A stretch of 64,000 nt of DNA from Prostheceraeus crozeri (taxonomy: Eukaryota; Platyhelminthes; Polycladida; Euryleptidae): the NCBI GenBank assembly GCA_907163375.1, contig CAJQUW010001859.1:248001-312000 (forward strand), written 5' to 3'. The notes under the pieces were generated by a model, which was not told the origin of the DNA, made no database searches, and worked only from the letters and a program-made list of their open reading frames with translations. Below are positions 1 to 10,976 of this stretch, one piece after another (positions within the stretch are counted from its first letter, which is position 1; each line of letters opens with the position of its first letter). A program made the position numbers and the translations under genes.

Positions 1-424
1 TTTAAAGCGCACATGTGTAAATAATGTAGTATTCATATGAGCTTCAGGATGAGCATACATCAATGCTAACAAATACCGGCAAGCAAGTATGGAAGTCGAT
101 GTCGGTGGTCATTTAATTACTTCAGGCACTTCAAACCAGATCCAAGTCCAATTTGCGAGAGGTATAGCTGTCAATCAGCGTAAAACATGACAGGAGCAAT
201 GCCCTGCATAAGCAATCATTACAGTAGTTGAGAAATCTGCACACACTCACTGATACTTTCAAGGGTCTTTCATTATTTCCACACTTGCCTCTTCCTCACT
301 GGCACGAAAAAATGAGTTGAGGATCACAACATCAAAAACCTACAGATCCTATAGACATTGCCAATCCCAGATAATCCCATAATTACAACTTAAATTTAAT
401 GAAGAAAACTGAGATACAAGTAGG

Positions 425-620
425 CTGGCTATGCGGTGGAGGGATGCATCCCGATGTCCCCCTCTGGATCCGCCACTGGAAGTGACATCAGAAGTTATTT
501 AAATATGGATCAACAATCTATTTGTCTTGATAGCTGTCGTTGAAATAGCTGTTGTGTGAATATTTGATGAAAGTGATGAATGCAATCTTAACAAATCATT
601 CGCTTAACAATGCGCAAATT
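425..620 (+). repeat. 196-bp direct repeat, copy 1
   Basis: Identical by eye to 3234-3429 (constant offset 2809), so it brackets the Harbinger insertion. A third copy, inverted, is at 7484-7679. It includes ggatccgccactg (467-479), the reverse complement of CAGTGGCGGATCC, a terminus typical of animal hAT elements, so the unit probably contains one end of an old hAT copy. The other end is not seen. Confidence 0.85.
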
Positions 621-926
621 CCTATTTCAAAAGCCTATTTCACCAGACTTGAAGAGTGAAGAGTGATGATGAAGAGCGTTTCACAGTCTTTCACCTTCCG
701 TCACTCTTCACTCTTCAGTCTGCACTCATCAACTATCAAGAAGTCAGAATGATGATGTCATGTGTGAATGCTATAAATAGATCACAACATGCGCACGTCG
801 CGAAAATTAGTCTGTCACTGACCGCATGGAAACATAGGTAAACACATACAATACACGCAATATAATAGAGTTAAATGCTTTTCTTTGTTAGACTGAGAAT
901 CGATAGAGTCATATCTAGGCAGAGGT

Positions 927-1747
927 ATGACTTCAGACGCAAAGAACGAGTTGATACTGGATCTCATCGAGGAAAAAAAGAAAGGCTTTTTGGAAAGTTT
1001 TCTCCGGTACTAACTGCAAAGGACAAGCAAAGGGAGTAGGAGGACATCGCAAATCGCTTGGATGCCTGCGGGTATTTAGTTGTGCCGGAAAGTTCAAAGA
1101 TCCCACCTTGGAAATACCTGAGAGACACAATCTGGTCAACTAATTTGTAAGGCCGAACTCTGGTAAGCGCAAGCGGCTTGATGAAAATGCTATGAATGTC
1201 TACATTGCACATATTTCATTTTTCAGAAAAAGCGAGACAACATGCAGAAGACGGGATCATCTGGTGGCAGGGAGCGACAATATTCAAAGCTCAACCACAA
1301 GGTGCTGGAGGGATTCTCGGAGGGAATTCGCCAATTGTTCGTGGTCTTCCTGTTGCCGAGTCAACGCGACAATTTGACGGGGATTCAAATGAACGAGGGG
1401 ACAGGTTCGAAACCTCATTGGAGAATAATGAAAATGCAGTTGACGTTCAATGCGAAAGTGAAGTGATTGACTGTCACATGATTAAGCCAAAGAAAAGAAA
1501 GTCAACAACTATCTCATTACGTAATGTTGCAGAGATCGATGCTTTAAAGCGGAGGAATCTCGAATTAGAGGTAGAGTTGAAAGAAGCCAAATTGATAGAA
1601 GTTCAACGACGTACTGAGATGCACAGTGTAAGCATTGAGAAGATGAAGGAAGAAACAGAATTGATCAAATTGCGAAGAAAAAAAATTCAGTCCGATCTGT
1701 ATGATGCGGGAGTTTCTTGCTCGCCACTTAAGTATCTTGACCTTTGA
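927..1747 (+). pseudogene. Myb/SANT-like DNA-binding protein of Harbinger copy 1, broken
   Basis: The second Harbinger gene, normally a DNA-binding partner that helps bring the transposase to DNA and the nucleus. From the ATG at 927 the frame gives MTSDAKNELILDLIEEKKK. The match then continues in another frame from 986 as LFGKFSPVLTAKDKQRE, a stop (tag 1037-1039, where Trp is expected), then EDIANRLDACGY, the pattern of zeste/Myb-like domains. A possible intron (gtaagg at 1147, tttttcag before 1228) leads to a second part ending at 1747, whose last 80 residues are a charged coiled coil (EIDALKRRNLELEVELKEAK region). One frameshift plus one stop in the DNA-binding domain makes it a pseudogene. 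Exact exon joins cannot be fixed. Confidence 0.7.
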
Positions 1748-1946
1748 GTGGTGACACATTCAAATAAACTTTCTGGAATAATCAATTTTTTTTTGTCGTC
1801 AATGTTACCCAACAGTTTTTGATGTTTCAAATTCGCTATGCACTATGTATTTGCTTGTCATTTGTGACCTTCCCCAGTTACTAAGTTGTCAAAAATCAAA
1901 AATAGCAAAATGACTTTCATCCAGAAATCAATTTATAGAATAGAAA

Positions 1947-3012
1947 TTAGGAATCAGGATGAACAGAAATCTGTTGAATAATGCTTGAACGGGGATCATT
2001 CCCTGAAATGATTGGCCCATCGCCATCAACATCTGAGTCAGAAGTCGTGTCAATTTCGATGTCCTCAGCAGCAGCATCTTTCATGCATATATTATTCAAA
2101 ACACAACATGCCTTGAATATCTCTCCGGCGTACTTTGGACTCACACGTGGAGGTATGTTTAGGCATTGAAATCTCTGTTTCAATACTCCAAAGAAGCACT
2201 CAATTAGGCGACGTGTCGATTGGTGAATGCGATTAAAATTCATCTCATTGTCACTGGACGCGTCACCACCAATTGGAGGGATCAACCAAGGTTTCAATGC
2301 ATATCCAGAGTCGCCAATGATTATTGCATTTGAGAAGGGCCGCCAACCGGATTCAAATGTGTTATTGAGCTGACTGTTGCGCAACACCCGTTTGTCATTC
2401 ACCCGACCGGGCCAACGTGATGAAACGTAGAAAGCTTCCATTCGTGGGCTACACCAATCAGTTCAGGGAATGGTCTCCGTTCCTGTCAACAAAATGCTCT
2501 TCGTCCAAACTGGGTGCCATGATTTTTATGAGCGTACCGTCAATGCATCCACAGACTCTCGGCATGCCTGCAATGTTGCGAGAGCGAAGAGGAATTTCTA
2601 ACAAGTCAACGATGTTACTTGGCCAACATACGCATTTGTCAAAGAGCTTGTTGTTCAGTGCATCTACCACTTTGCACACACTGCGGCAAACAGTAGCACT
2701 TGACATGCCATGTGCATATCCAATGACTTTATAGAATGCACCTGTGGCAAGGAATCGAAGGCACGTTAATAACGTCTGTTTGGGAGTCAGTGCGTGATTT
2801 CTATCGCTTGGACTTGAGATTGAGCTTCCAATTTCAAGGAGAACCTCATCAGCTTGCGAAGCTGTTAGACGAAATCTTTCTTTGAAATCGTTGACACCAA
2901 AATTAATTCGCTCTTTGTATAATCTTCTTTTTCTTGTGTGGCTCCATACAATAGGGTCCAAGTTCTCATCGCTGTCTGATGAATCCATTGCTATCCAGTG
3001 TCCTATCTTCAA
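1947..3012 (-). pseudogene. HARBI1-like DDE transposase of Harbinger copy 1, frameshifted
   Basis: Two minus-strand pieces (3012-2458 and 2441-1947) give consecutive parts of a HARBI1/DDE_Tnp_4-type transposase. The first has the helix-turn-helix region (LTPKQTLLTCLRFLATGAFYKV) and the first catalytic Asp in RVCGCIDGTLIKI. The second has SSRWPGRVNDKRVL, the second Asp in GDSGYALKPWLIPP and the Glu in RLIECFFGVLKQRF. The catalytic triad is therefore present, but the pieces lie in different frames. About 5 bp seem missing at 2442-2457, between HSLN and EAFYVSSRWPG, compared with the spacing in related transposases. Length (about 350 residues) is normal for the family. The break makes it inactive unless assembly error explains it. 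Confidence 0.88.
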
Positions 3013-3233
3013 GTAAAGTGCAGATGCAGTGTGCGTTCGAGATTTGATTGAAGTGCAACATACCCTCTCATCAACTTAGATACTGAAATTGAACAGAGTT
3101 TGGAGGGAATTCCAATCATGATGCAAAATTGACTGCTTTGGTGAAATCGGAACCGTATGAGTGGTAAAGAGAATCTTTACTCATCACTCATCAATCATCA
3201 CTCTTCACTCTTCAAGTCTGGTGAAATAGGCCC

Positions 3234-3429
3234 CTGGCTATGCGGTGGAGGGATGCATCCCGATGTCCCCCTCTGGATCCGCCACTGGAAGTGACATCAG
3301 AAGTTATTTAAATATGGATCAACAATCTATTTGTCTTGATAGCTGTCGTTGAAATAGCTGTTGTGTGAATATTTGATGAAAGTGATGAATGCAATCTTAA
3401 CAAATCATTCGCTTAACAATGCGCAAATT
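3234..3429 (+). repeat. 196-bp direct repeat, copy 2
   Basis: Second copy of the sequence at 425-620, starting three bases after the Harbinger right terminus. Far too long for a Harbinger target duplication (normally 3 bp), so it needs another origin, such as insertion into a tandem duplication. Confidence 0.85.
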
Positions 3430-3571
3430 TTTGTCGACCCCTATATACCCATATAAGAGTGCTTAAGAAGACATTTTGTGTTAGCGATTTGAAAATTGTA
3501 CAGAAATCCTCAATTATATCGCTTTCGCTTCCGGATGTCCAATATGCAGTAAACTTCATTCAAAGCGCATA

Positions 3572-3977
3572 TTGATGTTAGAGTGCTTACAAAGCAGGGC
3601 GCACACTTTGATTTGTGGATCTCGCTGCCAATGTGCCGATTTTGAAAGAGTTGAGTTTGTTTTTAAGAAAGCTTCCAAATGTGAATGGAATGTTAATAAC
3701 CCTCTTCATCAGTTGATTCCTAAACGACTGAAATACAGCGGACATTTGTGCTTGTCTCATTGTAGAACTGAAAGAAGACAACGCACATTTATTCCGCATG
3801 AATGTTCACTTGTAAATTTCGAATAACTTGACGTATAAATTGTATATATTATCTTTGTGTTTCAAGGGATCTGCGTGATTTTCAGTGTCTTGTGAATAAA
3901 CGTCTTACTCACGTATTTACTTATGGATTTTATTATTCAAATAATAATGATAAAAATATACGATATTATTATTATTT
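3572..3977 (+). pseudogene. LINE 3' fragment (C-terminal tail of RT ORF plus ATT tail)
   Basis: The reading frame 3572-3826 gives RAHTLICGSRCQCADF, NPLHQLIPKRLKYSGH and CRTERRQRTFIPHE. This parallels the end of the longer LINE ORF at 49263 (VHCVICGADC, LNDLLPP, YRRTKRRGDSFF), so it is the tail of a related non-LTR retrotransposon ORF. The 3' UTR ends in an (ATT)n run at 3964-3977, the same tail type as the copies at 5620 and 50380. 5'-truncated. Mirrored at 6936-7341 in the right arm. Confidence 0.7.
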
Positions 3978-4189
3978 GACACTAGCCTAACAAGGCGCTC
4001 TATAAAATTCGTTGCATGTGTTAACAAGAATATTTTTTGTAAAGCAAAATGAAGATACAATGAACATCTGCAGCCCCGCTTTACTGCTTTGTAAGGTGTC
4101 CTGGCTTCGGTAGAAAAACAATCTGGTCATCTTGATCTAGCTACTTAAAATCTTGTCTGAAGATGCAGTGCGCGGTTCTTTTCATATTC

Positions 4190-4345
4190 TTCAAGCAACG
4201 GAGGGAAAACCACGATTGACCGGTGTAGTCGTATTTAATTCAGCGACAAGTTTCGACCGGTGCTTCGGTTTCGAACGGTCGAAACTTGTCGCTGAATTAA
4301 AGACGACTACACCGGTCAATCGTGGTTTTCCCTCCGTTGCTTGAA
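4190..4345. repeat. 156-bp hairpin nested in the left arm
   Basis: ttcaagcaacggagggaaaa at 4190 is mirrored by its complement ending at 4345; the arms are about 70 bp with a short GC-rich centre near 4268. Open reading frames here are by-products of the symmetry, not genes. It could be a small foldback element. Copied in the right arm at 6568-6723. Confidence 0.85.
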
Positions 4346-4746
4346 AAATTAAAATCTTGTGTAGGTTTGACCCAGCGTCAAGAACGAGTTTTGTCCCTTG
4401 AGATAGACGCAGTCGAAAGAATTTGCGCCATTGCCATTTCAAGTGTTTTTTTTTGGAGGTATGAATGCGTAAACTGCTGTTCAACCAAATCAAATGCAAT
4501 ATTATCGCTTCAAATGCAAAATGAAGGGTTGAAAGTAGTAAAGACTCAGCTTTTCCTTATTTTTTTAGCTTGTTGAGACCCACCCAAATTGTTTGCAGAT
4601 TAAGTTATTAGTAAGTGCACTTGAGTAACTCTTCTCTTTTAAAAGACTGGTCTCTTTCGAATGACAACATCCATCGAATGTGCTCTACCTCTAACTTGGC
4701 AAATGGTGGAATGAAATCGGTTGGTTCGATTCATGCAATAGGACCC

Positions 4747-5636
4747 ATATATTTTCCAGTGACCTGGTGGCTAAATCCTCAACTACCACATTAGTGAAAT
4801 ATGCAGACGACATCAATATGGTTATACCTATAAAGAAAGGCAGTGACGCAAAGAAAAGTATTCTTGAGGAAATCTGGAATATTGAGGAATGGTGCCAACT
4901 AAATAAACTTGTCCTCAACAAACAGAAATCTTGCGTGTTGCTATGTGACAGGCGTGGGTCATTTTCTAATATTCCGCTTCCTATTCCTGTAGCTTCAAAA
5001 CTGCACATACTCGGAGTTGTCCTGAATAACAAGCTGACATGGGACGATCATGTTTCCAATATTTTGTCAAAAGGTAATAGACGATTCTTCATCTTAAGGA
5101 AATTGAAGAAGTTTGTGACATCGGTTGAACTTCAGCAAGTTTACAACGGCTTGATCCGATCAATTTTGGAGTACTCCTGCCCTGTCTATGTGTCACTCCC
5201 GAAGAAACTCGATAGTAAATTACAGAGACTAGACACTCGTGCTCAGCGGTACATAAACCATCAGACTCATGACAACTCACCTAGTGCAACAACACATGCT
5301 CTACTCTTCGTCAGAAGAGAGAAGATCGCCAAACGACTCTTCCTGAAGGCACCTGGTTCTAAAAGCCATCTTCTGAACAAATACATTCCGAAGCGACTTC
5401 AACACAGCAAGCACTACACATACAAACTTACTCGTACTGAAAGGTATCAAGGATCCTTCTTTTCACGAGTCACTAAATTACTTAATAGCAGTTTGTAATA
5501 ACTATTTTTCTTGAGACATTCTTAACTTGTAACTTGACTTTTAGCTTTCTATGGTGATGATTCGTATATCAGTATCCTATGTCTGTACGATTTTCAATTA
5601 TTTTTGAAATAAACGCTCTATTATTATTATTATTAT
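4747..5636 (+). pseudogene. 5'-truncated LINE reverse transcriptase fragment
   Basis: The ORF 4767-5498 starts inside the RT palm: LVKYADDINMVIP holds the catalytic YADD (motif C). Then come WCQLNKLVLNKQKSCVL, the thumb motif LHILGVVLNNKLTWDDHV, and a C-terminal tail ending LTRTERYQGSFFSRVTKLLNSSL. This is the Jockey/CR1/I-type arrangement. The endonuclease domain and RT motifs upstream of C are absent, as after incomplete reverse transcription. A 3' UTR with aataaa (about 5608) leads to an (ATT)n tail at 5620-5636. It fills most of the spacer between the inverted arms. Clade not determined. Confidence 0.88.
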
Positions 5637-6168
5637 ATATGACACATCACGTCTTTGTCAGTTGTGCTCGTGCAGATGAAGATTGAACTAAGATGCTGAA
5701 GTGAATGACTGAATGACGAATGTGCATCCTCAGGGTTAAACAGAGTACAGCGTTGCACAAGGCTAATTTACCACAATGAGATAAATTCAATTCTGGTAAC
5801 GTGACATTAGACGGGCAAAATCAATCAATACGGCATGTGAAAACCAATGGAACAAATTAAGTCAACAAAGGTATTTAATTGTATATCTTTAATAAGTAGG
5901 AAACACCGTTGTACTCAGTACTGCGATTAATTTTTGGCTGTCTATCTTTGATTCTAAGAGCCTCAACAATGCTAATCTCATAATCTGTATTGCCTTTGTA
6001 CATTATTTAAAATTGTTGATCAATTTCTGAGTTACATCTACTGCAGTTATGCAAATGCTCATTAATTGCTGTCGGACTCTTTTTATGTTCATCAATCCGC
6101 TGTTGAAGTCGGCGTTTAGTTTTGCCAAGCATATGAATGATCAATTTATGAATTTTCATGCTTTCATG
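5637..6168 (-). pseudogene. Penelope-like element 3' fragment (GIY-YIG C-terminus)
   Basis: Minus-strand translation of about 6135-5875 reads LGKTKRRLQQRIDEHKK, then INEHLHNCSRCNSEID and, after a frame break, EALRIKDRQPKINRS. This is the typical end of a PLE GIY-YIG endonuclease ORF (helix with R..EH, Cys pair, then EAL.I...P.IN). Downstream on minus is a 3' UTR containing CTGAGGATGCACA near 5730, the start of a hammerhead-like motif whose GAAA half is not recognisable. The fragment meets the LINE tail at 5637, 3' end to 3' end. A 70-bp piece of the same UTR recurs at 8385-8456. Confidence 0.7.
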
Positions 6169-8103
6169 GTCCTATTGCATGAATCGAACCAATCGATTTC
6201 ATTCCACCATTTGCCAAGTTAGAGGTAGAGCACATTCGATGGATGTTGTCATTCGAAAGAGACCAGTCTTTTAAAAGAGAAGAGTTACTCAAGTGCACTT
6301 ACTAATAACTTAATCTGCAAACAATTTGGGTGGGTCTCAACAAGCTAAAAAAATAAGGAAAAGCTGAGTCTTTACTACTTTCAACCCTTCATTTTGCATT
6401 TGAAGCGATAATATTGCATTTGATTTGGTTGAACAGCAGTTTACGCATTCATACCTCCAAAAAAAAACACTTGAAATGGCAATGGCGCAAATTCTTTCGA
6501 CTGCGTCTATCTCAAGGGACAAAACTCGTTCTTGACGCTGGGTCAAACCTACACAAGATTTTAATTTTTCAAGCAACGGAGGGAAAACCACGATTGACCG
6601 GTGTAGTCGTCTTTAATTCAGCGACAAGTTTCGACCGTTCGAAACCGAAGCACCGGTCGAAACTTGTCGCTGAATTAAATACGACTACACCGGTCAATCG
6701 TGGTTTTCCCTCCGTTGCTTGAAGAATATGAAAAGAACCGCGCACTGCATCTTCAGACAAGATTTTAAGTAGCTAGATCAAGATGACCAGATTGTTTTTC
6801 TACCGAAGCCAGGACACCTTACAAAGCAGTAAAGCGGGGCTGCAGATGTTCATTGTATCTTCATTTTGCTTTACAAAAAATATTCTTGTTAACACATGCA
6901 ACGAATTTTATAGAGCGCCTTGTTAGGCTAGTGTCAAATAATAATAATATCGTATATTTTTATCATTATTATTTGAATAATAAAATCCATAAGTAAATAC
7001 GTGAGTAAGACGTTTATTCACAAGACACTGAAAATCACGCAGATCCCTTGAAACACAAAGATAATATATACAATTTATACGTCAAGTTATTCGAAATTTA
7101 CAAGTGAACATTCATGCGGAATAAATGTGCGTTGTCTTCTTTCAGTTCTACAATGAGACAAGCACAAATGTCCGCTGTATTTCAGTCGTTTAGGAATCAA
7201 CTGATGAAGAGGGTTATTAACATTCCATTCACATTTGGAAGCTTTCTTAAAAACAAACTCAACTCTTTCAAAATCGGCACATTGGCAGCGAGATCCACAA
7301 ATCAAAGTGTGCGCCCTGCTTTGTAAGCACTCTAACATCAATATGCGCTTTGAATGAAGTTTACTGCATATTGGACATCCGGAAGCGAAAGCGATATAAT
7401 TGAGGATTTCTGTACAATTTTCAAATCGCTAACACAAAATGTCTTCTTAAGCACTCTTATATGGGTATATAGGGGTCGACAAAAATTTGCGCATTGTTAA
7501 GCGAATGATTTGTTAAGATTGCATTCATCACTTTCATCAAATATTCACACAACAGCTATTTCAACGACAGCTATCAAGACAAATAGATTGTTGATCCATA
7601 TTTAAATAACTTCTGATGTCACTTCCAGTGGCGGATCCAGAGGGGGACATCGGGATGCATCCCTCCACCGCATAGCCAGCCTACTTGTATCTCAGTTTTC
7701 TTCATTAAATTTATGTTGTAATTATGGGATTATCTGGGATTGGCAATGTCTATAGGATCTGTAGGTTTTTGATGTTGTGATCCTCAACTCATTTTTTCGT
7801 GCCAGTGAGGAAGAGGCAAGTGTGGAAATAATGAAAGACCCTTGAAAGTATCAGTGAGTGTGTGCAGATTTCTCAACTACTGTAATGATTGCTTATGCAG
7901 GGCATTGCTCCTGTCATGTTTTACGCTGATTGACAGCTATACCTCTCGCAAATTGGACTTGGATCTGGTTTGAAGTGCCTGAAGTAATTAAATGACCACC
8001 GACATCGACTTCCATACTTGCTTGCCGGTATTTGTTAGCATTGATGTATGCTCATCCTGAAGCTCATATGAATACTACATTATTTACACATGTGCGCTTT
8101 AAA
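6169..8103 (-). repeat. Right arm of giant inverted repeat
   Basis: Reverse complement of the left arm, starting just after the 1424-bp spacer (ggtcctattgcatg at 6169 mirrors catgcaataggacc at 4731-4744). It lacks the Harbinger element and has one copy (7484-7679) of the 196-bp sequence found twice in the left arm. It repeats the hairpin (6568-6723) and the LINE 3' fragment (6936-7341, minus). Beyond 8103 the sequence is single-copy here. Confidence 0.93.
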
Positions 8104-8384
8104 AACTGCGATAAAATCATCACGTTGCTGCAATTATATCTACTTACTGCAAATTGAAATGAAGGATTCTAGAACAAAATTACCTCTGCTTCTAACCTAG
8201 CATTTCGTTGACAATCATTTTAGATTTTTACAAACGTTCTATTTTTCGAAGAACTAATTTAGTATGTACTAAGGTCTGTAAGTATAGGCTGCGAATAAGA
8301 TAAAGAAACTAACTATTTCAAATTTTGATGAAGCGTACAAATATGCAGACATACATGTGCTGGTATTTCTAAAAGCTTCTATAT

Positions 8385-8456
8385 TCGTATTGATTGATTT
8401 TGCCCGTCTAAAGTCACGTTACCAGAATTGAATTTATCTCATTGCAGCGAACCATC
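8385..8456 (+). repeat. PLE 3'-UTR fragment
   Basis: Reverse complement of 5765-5838 with few differences (shared core gttaccagaattgaatttat). No coding part accompanies it. It lies outside the giant inverted repeat. Confidence 0.7.
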
Positions 8457-8634
8457 AGTTAGCGCCAACGCTGTGTGCAAAGTATCATACTAATTTACCA
8501 ATCATCATTTTTATCTGTCAGTCGTTTTATATTAATATTCATTTTCTGTTCATCTACGTCTCTATAAATTTTCAATGCAGATGTGGATGTTGGCTGCTAT
8601 ATTCGATATTAGCTATCAAGGGTGTAGAACAGAA

Positions 8635-9450
8635 TCAGCCCCGGAATTTCCCTGAGTTTTCCGTGTATTTTCATGTTTTCCAGACAACAGTGCAGGAATA
8701 GGCCTATCTCTCCACGCAATCGCTTGTTGAGCCGTTGACAACCTACATATTTTGTTTTCTAGCTCATCCAAATTTGCAGGGTGACTCTGGCACACATTTC
8801 TTTAAAATCCCCAAAGAATAAAGTCACAATGCACTGAATCTGGTAGTCTCGGAAGCCGCTCCAAAGCCCAACGCTTGGGATAATTGTTGTATAAGTAATT
8901 TACGATGGGTCAGTATAGTGCTCTGGAGTTTCGTTCTGCATTCTGATCGTTTGAGATAATCGGCATGCAGACAGTGGCGAAGAGAAGTTTTTTAACCATT
9001 CATTGAGTTCCTCGAACGACATATCGCTCGCTAAATTGCGCCTCATCATGAGGAAATACCTGCCCAAACTTTTAGACCGCGCTGATCCATGGATTTTGTT
9101 TGAAGACGACGTTTGCTGAGACCAGGCGGATCCACTAAAACAGCTAGCTTTCCAGACGTCTAACCACTCCACATGAAATCCTTCACTTTTCTTAAAGACG
9201 CGTTCTCGCAACTGTGTGTCGTCGTGACATTGTTGATAGAAAGCATTAGAGCTACAGATAAATAACATATTAAATTTGAATGGAGAAATTTTTGAATATG
9301 TTGGATTTGCTGACGAAATAAATAATATTTTTATCATTTGAAATTAATCTCATTCTGAATTTAATTCAATAGTTATATTCTTCAACTCAGAATTTTCAAA
9401 ATCCCTGAGTTTTTCCGGTTTTCCATGCTTTCCAGATCGCTATGCACCCT
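8635..9450. other. Unassigned block bounded by a short direct repeat
   Basis: Similar stretches at about 8650-8690 (tccctgagttttccg) and 9400-9450 (tccctgagtttttccgg), both followed by ttttcca(t/c)g..ttccaga, flank the block. A 145-codon minus-strand reading frame (9337-8900) lies inside; I recognise no domain in it. This may be an old transposon fragment, since ccctgagttttcc-type termini occur in animal repeats, but that is a weak inference. Confidence 0.3.
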
Positions 9451-10084
9451 ATAATCGATTTTTGTCTTGAAATCCATACTCAAATAACATTATGAAGTTC
9501 TCATCAACAATAAATCCTAGAAAAACATGAAACATTTCGTTCATGAGATCTATCGAAAAATGTACCATGGCTCCTAACCAAGGAAGAACACGTGCCAAGG
9601 CTCCCTGATTGTTATCAAGAAGATAGACATTTTAATATTGCCCACGATGCGTGTTTAAGCCCTCGTTGTTATAGTTGTTAATTGCCTCTTTGTTGCTTGT
9701 CTGCAACTGCAGATTGCCATTGAATTTATATGAATTTATATTTAATTTATATAAATTGAATTGATAGGGTGAATTTGTGCTAGATTTTATTTTCTTTATG
9801 CTGTTGATATGACAATTGGCATTTGAAACGGGAACGCTTCACCTCATTTCGGTAATTCTGCTGTTGGAATGTCAGCAATGAACTCGAAGTGTTATTAATG
9901 TTGTGAATGGTCATGTCATTCGGCAGTTGACATGTCTATAGTTAATATGAAACGGATGATTAGCTTCTTGATCGGTCAAACCTATATAACTTTGTGAAAC
10001 ACTTAACTTATGAGATGAATAAGATCACTCATCATAACTGGACATTTGAGCATTAATGCGCTCGCAAATGCGAAGCCTGTACTA

Positions 10085-10350
10085 CTATTAATATGAAATG
10101 CCTTTTTACATAAAATTCGTCTATATGAAGCATAGAAATTGATAACAATAAAACCGCTAGAATGAAAGTAAAGCCTCATACAATGCACAATAATGGCACA
10201 AAAATCGCCCGCATTTCCACTTAGATACACTTGTCAACGGCTGTATCATTGGCATAGAATCAGTCACATGTACAATTCTAAGCTTTTCATTGGTTCTCCA
10301 TGCCCCAACTTAGTTCCCCCGGATGTGCCGCGACCTTGATTCAATTTCCA
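10085..10350 (-). repeat. Interspersed repeat R1, copy 1
   Basis: Its reverse complement matches 52130-52390: shared blocks include accaatgaaaag, acatgtgactgattct, acagccgttg, caagtgtatctaagtg and ttttattg.tatcaatttctatg. Roughly 80% similar by eye. No coding capacity or terminal repeats are recognised. The rest of 8457-10976 shows nothing I can name. Confidence 0.75.
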
Positions 10351-10976
10351 TTCTAGTCAACTTTGGATAAACAATCTATTTATTTGATATGAAGGGTAAA
10401 AAGACTTTCATATGATTTGTTGTATCGGATTCACTGACACCAAGTGTATTCAGCATGAAAATGTTCTTCGTTTTTCCATCGCTAATGGATTTATGTCTTA
10501 GGTGATGCAGCGAAGGACTGAATTTGATCGTTTTCTCATATTCTTTACCAAAAAGTAAAACGAGCTAAGTAAAATGTTGTGTCAGAAAGTGGAATGGAAA
10601 TGCATAGGGTTTGCGTGGAAGAAGAAATTGTTGTCTTAAAAATAGCGATTAAATGTTGGATGACGCGCCAAGTCGGAGATTTAATTTGCAGTATTTTAGA
10701 AAAAGACGGATCGCATGTTCAACTATGAAAACGAATGGTGCACTTTTCACTTATCCAAATCACAAATATCCACGCAGTTCAGTAAAAATAAATAAGTAAA
10801 TAAATCCGAAACAAGCTTTGTCGTTCTCCTGTCATTTAATGGCTTTGAATCAAAACGGATATTGATAGAAATCCTTCTTCTCGAACAATGGCAAGATTCC
10901 CTTATTTCTGTATCCAAGCTATACTCCAACAATTACTGCAGTAGAAGTCAATATAGTATTATCAAGGCCTTTAGGA

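Larger units (their letters stand above)
633..3231. mobile_element. Harbinger (PIF) DNA transposon, degenerate copy 1
   Basis: Terminal inverted repeats begin GCCTATTTCACCAGACTTGA at 633 and its complement ends at 3231; similarity runs about 35 bp (gaagagtgaagagtgatga follows at the left end). A copy of the TIR tip, cctatttca, also lies just outside at 621-629. The 2.6-kb element has the usual Harbinger content: a DDE transposase on minus (1947-3012) and a Myb/SANT-like DNA-binding protein on plus (927-1747). Both genes are broken, so the copy is not autonomous. No clean 3-bp target duplication is visible. Confidence 0.9.
1..4744 (+). repeat. Left arm of giant inverted repeat
   Basis: The sequence from base 1 is the reverse complement of the sequence ending at 8103. 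Positions pair as x with 8104-x up to about 620, and as x with 10913-x from 3234 to 4744; the offset is caused by a Harbinger insertion plus a 196-bp duplication present only in this arm. Without them the arm is about 1935 bp. Stretches compared by eye are almost identical; one difference is 390 (t) against 7714. The match runs to base 1, so the arm may continue outside the window. Content: a hAT-like terminus, a LINE 3' fragment and a 156-bp hairpin. Confidence 0.93.

Noticed and set aside
4153..4576. Open frames repeated on both strands here and at 6337-6760
   Set aside because: They are created by the hairpin and by arm symmetry; no domain or codon pattern supports a protein.
5725..5750. 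Ninth hammerhead motif (CTGAGGATGCACA, minus)
   Set aside because: The core matches, but the GAAA half and stem III are not present.
8900..9337. 145-codon minus-strand gene
   Set aside because: No recognisable domain and it sits inside a probable repeat block; kept only as an unassigned block.
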